Assembly (NCBI GenBank): GCA_040143965.1
Contig: JASJQH010006986.1
Coordinates: 1 to 28,892 of the forward strand
Length of the DNA stretch: 28,892 nucleotides
From: Basidiobolus ranarum
Taxonomy: Eukaryota > Basidiobolomycota > Basidiobolomycetes > Basidiobolales
Reading direction: 5' to 3'
The translations under genes and the position numbers were made by a program. Of this stretch, positions 22,416-28,892 are shown in pieces. Below the pieces are notes generated by a model. That model was given only the letters and a program-made list of their open reading frames with translations. It searched no databases and was not told the DNA's origin. How positions within the stretch are numbered: the stretch's first letter is position 1; each line of letters starts with the position of its first letter.

Positions 22416-23373
22416 TTACTGGCATATGATATCTACTTTGCTATCGACTAGTGATGTGATTGATCCACTTAGCGAAGAGTAGAGAGTATTACCAGGTCGA
22501 GATATATCGTTTAAGTCGAGGTCGGGGAAGAAAGCACGAAGCCATTCATTATGGTCAAATTGTAAGTCACCACCTAGCTCCTTGATGAGATTCTTTCTTT
22601 CTATAAAGCTGGCAAGTTGCGCCTGATAATTGCCAGAAAGGAGTTTCACTCTTCTGACAAGTTTAGACTTCATAAAGTTACTAGACAAAGCCCAAAAGAA
22701 TTTCAACCACGGTGGAGGGTTCAAGAGGAACACCGACCCAAGTTTCACGGGTACTTTATTTTGAATGCTTTCGAATATCAATTCCACTAAGCCTTTACTT
22801 CCACTGGACTAGAAGAGAAGCGTATTAGATTTCAGCTCATCAATAAAGGTAATATATATTTTTACGTACCATGGAATTCTCGAAGATACTCACTAGACAG
22901 ATGCCTTTTTCCTGGCATATCGGCATATCCATCATGTTCTCCAGGAAAAACCATATGGTTTTGAGAATTTCCGGTTGCGCCAAACGGTTTTCTAATATCC
23001 GATCAAAAAATATTATCACCATCTGACGGCCTTCCAGATCAGTTGCATCTGGTATGGATATGAATTTCGAAAGTAGAGGGCTTCGAATGTCTGCTACAGA
23101 CAATCTATCAAATGGGTGAGTGTGAGTTTGGGGATAAGGAGCGAGTCTGATGAAGAGTGTTTACCTAGTAGTTCCGATCTTTTCGGATCTAAATAGCCAG
23201 TAGCTTTGTAGCATTTTCATGCTGGATTTAACGTTGTTGTCTTTGTAGCGAAGAAATGATGATAGGAAGTTGTCAAGACTTTGTGTTGGAGTACAGAAAC
23301 TATGGATCTCATGAGAGAAGGGTTTTGTATTTAGTAAGTGCTTGAATTCGTCGAGTGGAGAAAAATCAACCAT
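22416..23373 (-). CDS. CRAL-TRIO (Sec14-like) lipid-binding protein
   Basis: Three exons on the minus strand (23373-23165, 23104-22870, 22808-22416) with introns of 60 and 61 nt encode 278 aa. Residues 1-70 are the helical CRAL-TRIO N-terminal part (DNFLSSFLRYKDNNVKSSMK...QSYWLFR). The lipid-binding domain runs from about 80 to 240. It has DLEGRQMVIIFFDRI for the first strands, ICLVSIFENSM in the middle, then VPVKLGSVFLLNPPPWLKFF and the closing SKLVRRVKLL. The spacing resembles single-domain CRAL-TRIO proteins and the domain found in animal PTPN9 and clavesins. Such proteins carry phosphoinositides, phosphatidylcholine or other hydrophobic ligands between membranes; the ligand here cannot be told. 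The ATG at 23373 has a good context (ACCAGCATGG) and a TATA box 52 bp upstream. There is no signal peptide or membrane segment. Family call confident, specific name not possible. Confidence 0.85.
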
Positions 23374-23424
23374 GCTGGTTAATGGTACAGGTGATTTGCA
23401 AAAGCTTAGACAGGATGGCCTTGG

Positions 23425-23432
23425 TTTATATA
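23425..23432 (-). promoter_or_regulatory. TATA box of the CRAL-TRIO gene
   Basis: On the minus strand this reads TATATAAA, 52 bp before the ATG at 23373. Its distance supports this start over possible in-frame codons further upstream. Confidence 0.6.
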
Positions 23433-24249
23433 GCCTTGGTGCCCTAGCTTCGTACCTCATCCAATGGCAGGTCCCCAGTAGCGGACTCTTGATAAAAAAA
23501 TTATAAGAGTTAGTGCGGAATAGAATCATCACCGTTTGCAATAAGAGCGATGAGGGGGGAAACCTGTATCGCCCAGAATAAGGAATTAAGTGACGCTCAT
23601 TAAAAGACAATGAGCTGAATATCAAATCCATGCATTAGCATTTCACTCGTCATTTTAATTTAATCTGTAGATTTTAGCATTTACCTCTTTTGAATTACGG
23701 CCTTCATGCCCCTTGTTCATTGGGTACAATAATCGGATTCATACTCAGAGCTCGGGGATTAAACTCTGTCGCAAATTCACGTGTACAACCCAACTATCTC
23801 CATAATATTGGAATACCGAAGACTGGGCATGAAGTTTGGGAGCGGCTTTGATCATTCTTTGGCAAAGAGTGGAGAATGTTCACTGATCAGACAAATTGCT
23901 CTTTTGTTTACTGGACCAGGTAAAACCAATGATTCACGAGTTCTCTTGGTAATTAGACATGTTTTGGAGCCAATACCTGGACTTTAGAGCTACAATGCTC
24001 TATTGTTCACATATGAGCGGCGTCCGTTTCGCAAGTATCTCGGATCTTCATCAAGAGGAATCTGGTTCTCCCGAATCGGGATTCAGGTGGATTTTTGTTT
24101 TGATCGGAAATCTCATATTCCCTAGCAATACCAATGAAAGGTGAGCCATTATAAATTGAATTTAGCCTAGCATGCTAAAACTGTAGGATGATTCATATAA
24201 GGAACACCTACCATGATCCAGCCAGAGTCACTGTGTCTTACCTAGGATT

Positions 24250-25380
24250 GACTCAGTTACTTCCACAGCAATTGGTTTCCATGACCATTCAAAGTGAACG
24301 TAGATGTTGATGGAAATGGCGGTACAAAAACATGAGCACTAGCTAGCAGCTGATTTGTGAATGGCTCGTTAACTGGTTTACCGTCAGATAATCACCCCCT
24401 AAAGGATTCAGCAAGTGCCGCCCACAACCTGGCTGCACTGAGACTGTTGATTTGGCGGAATGGCATGGCGTAGCGGAAGCCAAAGAATTCTCTTCCGATA
24501 GTATTTAATGTGGGAAATGCTGGTCTCGCCCGAAATGTTGAACATCACAAGTATATAGAAACGCAGTGTCAGTAAAGACTCTCCATTACATTCGGCAAGG
24601 CATTCGGGGATGTATCGTAAATGTTGGATCTGGGGGGCATGATTCGGGCTCAATAACATCACCATGTCACACCATGATCGACTAGGAGATTAATCAAACT
24701 GGTGAAATCGATAGAGACCATATTAAGATCCCAGACTGGACTTCCCCAGGTTAGTCAAGTATGACTATATTTCAAACCAACAAAGGGCTCACTGTCATTT
24801 ATTAATATTTGTGAGCGCCTGAGACTTCAGATATCGAACATAGATGAGGGGCCTGTCTTGACATATGAATTTATTCAGAACAAATCAACAGTCGGCTCAT
24901 AAGTATAGTCTTTGCTATACCCAAATGCACGCAACCTGGCCGTATGATTCAAACCTTGGGTTTTGTATCCCAAAGCAAGCCACTTCTCAAACGATATACC
25001 ATTTGAGAACATTAAAACTAGCATGTTGGTAGGAATGTTATGACACAATGTAAGAAAACGTATTTCAGAGTTGACTGGTCTGGTCTGGCCTTGCCTGCTC
25101 GCATATCTCCAATAGAGGAATATCCATCTCTTCCAGCATGACTTGGTACAATAACAAATACACAAAATGAATTGAATTGTGTCGGTCTACTCATAAGTGA
25201 CATATCAGAGGCATGAAAATTATTCGTGCTAGTGGGCCTCATTGTCGGTTTCCCAAGTTTAGCAGGAAGGAAACGATCTCTAGTATCACAGCACTCAAAG
25301 TATGACCAGTGGTGTGGATCATTTAGTTGAAATGATGATGCACCAGTGTCACGAAGACCCGAATAAAGAGTCATTAGGCT
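24250..25380 (-). pseudogene. Decayed coding tract, family unknown
   Basis: Several minus-strand stretches look like protein but are broken by stops and frame changes that 60-nt introns do not explain. Examples are FVIVPSHAGRDGYSS (about 25130-25180), FSNGISFEKWLALGYKTQ (about 24960-25010), WDLNMVSIDFTSLINLL (about 24690-24740), GREFFGFRYAMPFRQIN (about 24440-24500) and PVNEPFTNQLLASAHVFV (about 24330-24390). They may belong to one old gene or to more than one. I cannot name the family, and a mobile-element origin is not excluded. Confidence 0.35.
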
Positions 25381-26329
25381 GACAACACTACGAGATCGAC
25401 AAGCATTTCATGAATAGCTTTGTAGACCCACATGTTGATGACATCAGTTATCTGCAACACCGACTCACCGTATTTCCCGTTAGAGCAGTAGCAAATAACA
25501 TTACACCTCAAAGTCTCATTTGCCTTTCCGTACTTGAGGTTGGCGCCTTCACCACTCTGATGTCATGATGGCAATTGAGATTCGTCATGAGTTGACTATT
25601 TTAGAATGTTTGAGGTTATTTCGTGGTTAAATATGTGGTATATGCAGAGATTGCTACCAATCGTGGTCTATATGAACATTGTATGACTCAGAGTGACACA
25701 GTCCTGAGCACGATCGTAAGTTCGCAAAACCATGGTGATGTGGTAATTCCGATTCTCTTTTTGGTCGGAAATATTGTTTTGGCACTCTGCATATATCAAG
25801 GTTTAAATAACCTCATGCTTAGTTAATTGCACTTTTTTTGGATCATGTTGATTATACATATTTCTTATTGCATGAGCGGCCAATACTGTCTCATAAAGAT
25901 CGGGTTTATTAGTGTGCGAGCCATATAGGATTGTTTTCAACAGAATGTGGTGAATATCCAGGTGAATTTTTGGATGGTGTTAAGGTCTCAAGTGAGAACA
26001 CCATACTTAATTAGTGTTCTCATAGTATGTCTCAAGTCACATCTCCTAGAGCTCGTTCAGCGTGTTACTGGTATATATATGTTCCTAACTTTCAGATACA
26101 GAAAAGGTTTCTTTGAATCACTCAAGGAATTTTAGGTAGTGTTGTGCTCTGTGTTAGGGATAAGTTGAAGCTAGCCAGAGTTCTTATAAATGGTATAGAC
26201 CTACACATAATGATGGAATGTGTTAGCTAATGCTGAGGTTAAAAAGTTTGAATAGTTACTTGTTCCTGTCACTGCATAATAGCACAAGTATGATATTTGA
26301 CCTGTAAATACCACATCAGGTGAGGTTTT

Positions 26330-26520
26330 ATTTGTCTTTTTGGCTCAATGAGTGGAGGCAAATAATTCCTCATAATTCCTTCAACTACTTGTTTGTCAGA
26401 TGCTTTATTGATAACAAGATTTGCTGAATATCCCTTTGACAGCATCTGATAAAGAAATTAAGTCTTCTGTTGTGAGGTCTTGTAGGCACTTTTTCATCTG
26501 AATTGTTGAAGCGGTAAATA
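26330..26520 (-). pseudogene. Decayed coding relic, possibly of a mobile element
   Basis: Minus-strand patches such as CLQDLTTEDLISLSDAVKG and QVVEGIMRNYLPPLIEP look like protein in different frames. A short nucleotide block here (TGGTATTTACAGG on the minus strand) recurs near 16030, next to the LTR element, and the flanking residues there are loosely similar (LTLEEI). This suggests two old remnants of one family. Family not established. Confidence 0.25.
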
Positions 26521-27984
26521 CACTTAAGTGGATTAAGCAACAGTGCTCATCATTTTTGAATAATTGAAAGCATCCTCTCACTATATATTACTTGATTGGG
26601 AATGCTGTGATCGGTTTAGAATTGATAGGGGGTACAAAACACGCCATTTCTTGGTTAGTAACTGGCTGAAAAGAATAGTGAAACATGTCCTCCTTAGGTA
26701 TGATCCTGTACTCTTTCTTCTGCGGCTTCGACTATCAATCTAAAAGTAAAGAGTGTGAAAGTCAGGTATTGCGGATGTAGAAGAAAGTGCAATATGGCAG
26801 TGAGCTAACTATATGCTAGAATTTTACATCTGCGCTTGGTACCAAAACTTCACAATTTCGTTTACATTCAAGCAATCTGTACGCTCTACCTCCTTTCCCG
26901 TAAAGGCTGGCCGTTTATCCAATGACTGCTACACGGAGGCACTCAGTTGCTTTTGGGGAAGCGGAGGAAGGCTGTGTTCCGCTTGGCAAGCTACATTTTT
27001 CAAGTTTTAGGTCTAATTGAAATAAACATTTCCTTAATAGGATTCCTGAGTCGGGTTTGTAGTAAATCCGAACTCTTCAACTAATAATTCCTCCATTATT
27101 CTGGAGAATCGTAACACCGTTGTCCGATCCTCATTTAAAGCTGACTAATATGGAAGTGTCTGATGAATCCTGCTCTCTGAATAAATGTGCATGAGCTTGA
27201 GTGTTTTACTCAGATTAATTTGATTTATCATTACAATCGTTATATGTTGGCTACACTCTACACTGCCGCTGGTAAACTTTAGTAGCATAGAAATCCATGC
27301 TTCAACCGTAAGTGCCATGTATCGTAGTGCTTTGCGGTAAGCATTATATGATGCAAAGTAGGTCCCATCCCCATTTGGAACAATTTTATAATAATGGAAG
27401 CCGTATGAGCTTTACTTGATATTTTCCCAATGCTAAATCCGATTTGAGCTATATCCCCCAATTCCATAGAAATCGCTAAGATTCAACCAACCAATGAGCA
27501 TCCGACTGGTATTCATAGAAATAGGAGGTGAGACGCGTACACTTGCAATTGATGCTGTGCTAATGGCCATACGATCGCCATCCACTTGGGCTAATAAAGC
27601 ACAAGCTAATGGCCAATATAATACAGGTTTGAAAAATGTATCCCTAATTCAGGGTAAGAGAAAATACAGCATCCGGTGTGAGAGCTATTGCTTCAGTGTC
27701 GGCTCTAGGAAGTTATGCCTCGAGTTGTAGAATGGTATTAATAGAGTGGAAAAAGCAAGGAGAGTGACCCTGTGTAGTAATCTTTATGGGCAAGCTGCTA
27801 GTTCATTATGCTTCTATGTATTTTGATCTTATAGAATCAGATCTCACTTGATCTACGGATTAATGGATACTGAAGAATCCGAGCACGACATCCGTTCAAT
27901 GGTGGTTTATAATTAGTGATCGATCTCCTAATATTGACATGTGGCATTTTTGTAAGAACAAAATGTATATAATTCCTTTTAAGG

Positions 27985-28209
27985 ATGAACTCGGACCTAT
28001 TTAATGAGACTACTTTCTCTGATTTCACCCTCGAAATTGTATTTGTGGTCGTATCTATTATTCTTGTATTTTTTTACTACGCTTTGGCATCGGCTCTTTT
28101 GCTTGCATATCCTAATACATTCGCAATTTCACCGTTGTTCAAATCAAAATATTCACCTATAAGGTTCCTTTATCATTCCTCTGTCTTGCTTTCGTGCTAT
28201 GGGTCCTGA
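27985..28209 (+). CDS. Possible small membrane protein or upstream open frame
   Basis: A 74-aa frame starts at an ATG about 20 bp after a TATATAA. It has one long hydrophobic stretch (about residues 17-45, IVFVVVSIILVFFYYALASA) that would span a membrane, and an N-glycosylation-type NET near the start. It ends just after the start of the DDHD lipase exon in another frame. I tried to splice it to the lipase exons, but no GT...AG pair gives a matching phase. It may be a separate small gene, part of the lipase leader, or chance. Confidence 0.25.
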   Translation: MNSDLFNETTFSDFTLEIVFVVVSIILVFFYYALASALLLAYPNTFAISPLFKSKYSPIRFLYHSSVLLSCYGS

Positions 28210-28892
28210 GCTTCGTGCTTCAAAGAGGCAACCTGATGGTATTTTTATGGCTACACTTGTTTATAATATGAAGTCTCCCTAAACAATTGTCTATTCATAG
28301 CGACTCATGTGCTATTTGTCGTTCACGGCATAGGGCCTACTTGCGGCCCAGAGAACTTGTTTTTAGAAAATGGTGATTAGCTTTGGTTTACTGAGAGTTG
28401 TCATCCAGGTTTTCACTAACCAAAGAAAAACGTTATCTAGTTTCTGGGTTCCGTAAATCAATCAAAAAAGTCTTGAAACATGAAAAGGAATTCCAAGACG
28501 TCAATGCGGAATTAATCCCTATAGGTAAACTATTTAGTTTCTTTGTATTCTTTAGGAGGACCATCTTGGTAACGATTTATTGACAGAGTGGCACACCTCT
28601 TTACATGAGCTTGTTGATAGCAACATGGATAGTATCTCACTCCCATATTGTCCACCTAACATAAAATCTATCGAGCACGAGTACTTTGCCGATGTTCTTT
28701 ACTATTTCACTCAAGACCGGGGCCAGCACATTATCAACACCATCGTCAATTCTATGAATGACGAGTATGAAAAATATCTACGGGAGCACCCAAATTTTAA
28801 AGGGAAATTCTCGATCGTAGGTTATAGCTTGGGCGGGGTTTGTTGCTATGACATTCTCTGTGGTCAGGAAGATCTGAGTAATCGCGAAGGCC
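28199..28892 (+). CDS. DDHD-domain phospholipase (PA-PLA1 type), 5' part
   Basis: Exons 28199-28238, 28301-28372, 28441-28524 and 28587-28892 (open at the window end); introns 62, 68 and 62 nt, all phases closing, about 167 residues seen. Landmarks of intracellular phospholipase A1 (animal DDHD1/2, SEC23IP; yeast Ddl1) occur in order: HVLFVVHGIGPTCG, VSGFRKSIKK, ELIPIEWHTSL, YFADVLYYFTQDRGQHII, and the lipase nucleophile motif GYSLGG (28820-28837, Ser in AGC), where GHSLGS is usual. The family hydrolyses phosphatidic acid and other phospholipids on ER, Golgi or mitochondrial membranes. The DDHD metal-site domain would follow outside the window. The second intron contains CTAAC, a good branch site. 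The ATG at 28199 (G at -3 and +4) is the earliest start found, giving only about 16 residues before the HGIG block. Relatives have hundreds, so upstream exons may be missed or absent. Confidence 0.85.

Larger units (their letters stand above)
23433..28198. other. About 4.8 kb with no intact recognised gene
   Basis: This lies between the CRAL-TRIO promoter and the DDHD lipase exons. Minus-strand decayed coding tracts at about 24250-25380 and 26330-26520 and a small hydrophobic open frame at 27985-28209 are listed separately. The remaining open frames (for example 23781-23987, 25623-25826, 26813-27010, 27494-27730) are short, without motif and could not be chained. Confidence 0.4.

Noticed and set aside
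1-28892. tRNA, rRNA or CRISPR features
   Set aside because: TTCGA and TTCAA sites were checked for T-arm and acceptor pairing and none fitted. No regularly spaced direct repeats occur.
3913-28892. The signalling and lipid genes as one co-regulated gene cluster
   Set aside because: They lie on both strands, have separate promoters and wide gaps, and belong to ordinary housekeeping families.

Overview
The window looks like nuclear DNA of a fungus, probably an early-diverging (non-Dikarya) lineage. The fungal signs are a secreted CE4 chitin deacetylase-type protein, a Rho3-type GTPase ending in a CAAX box, a Zrc1/Cot1-type zinc transporter, and many short spliceosomal introns (mostly 58-70 nt, GT...AG). 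The early-diverging placement is inference. It rests on a FYVE-SAP-SAP-RING ubiquitin ligase of the RNF34/RFFL (CARP) type, a family known best from animals. The DNA is AT-rich and gene density is low.

Layout: (1) 0.6-2.4 kb: a small, probably mitochondrial protein on the plus strand faces a secreted polysaccharide deacetylase on the minus strand; each has a TATA box about 45-50 bp before its ATG. (2) 3.9-5.3 kb, minus: a six-exon CARP-like E3 ligase (342 aa) with a 19-nt microexon inside the FYVE finger. (3) 7.0-9.9 kb, plus: a three-exon, 913-aa RGS protein with six K-L-x-x-F-F-G repeats. (4) 10.7-12.1 kb, minus: a seven-exon, 368-aa CDF zinc transporter. (5) 12.2-19.4 kb: no intact gene recognised. 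It holds coding relics and, at 16.26-17.96 kb, a strongly decayed, internally shortened Ty1/copia-like LTR element. (6) 19.4-20.2 kb, plus: a four-exon Rho3-like GTPase (201 aa). (7) 22.4-23.4 kb, minus: a three-exon CRAL-TRIO (Sec14-like) protein (278 aa). (8) 24.2-26.6 kb: unidentified decayed coding tracts. (9) 28.2 kb to the window end, plus: the first part of a DDHD-domain phospholipase (PA-PLA1 type), cut off by the window edge after its GxSxG motif.

All exon models were built by hand. Reading phase closes across every junction and GT...AG borders were required. Several genes act in membrane or lipid signalling (RGS, Rho3, FYVE-RING, CRAL-TRIO, DDHD lipase), but they have separate promoters and nothing shows they work as one system. 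No tRNA, rRNA, CRISPR or prokaryote-type operon was seen.
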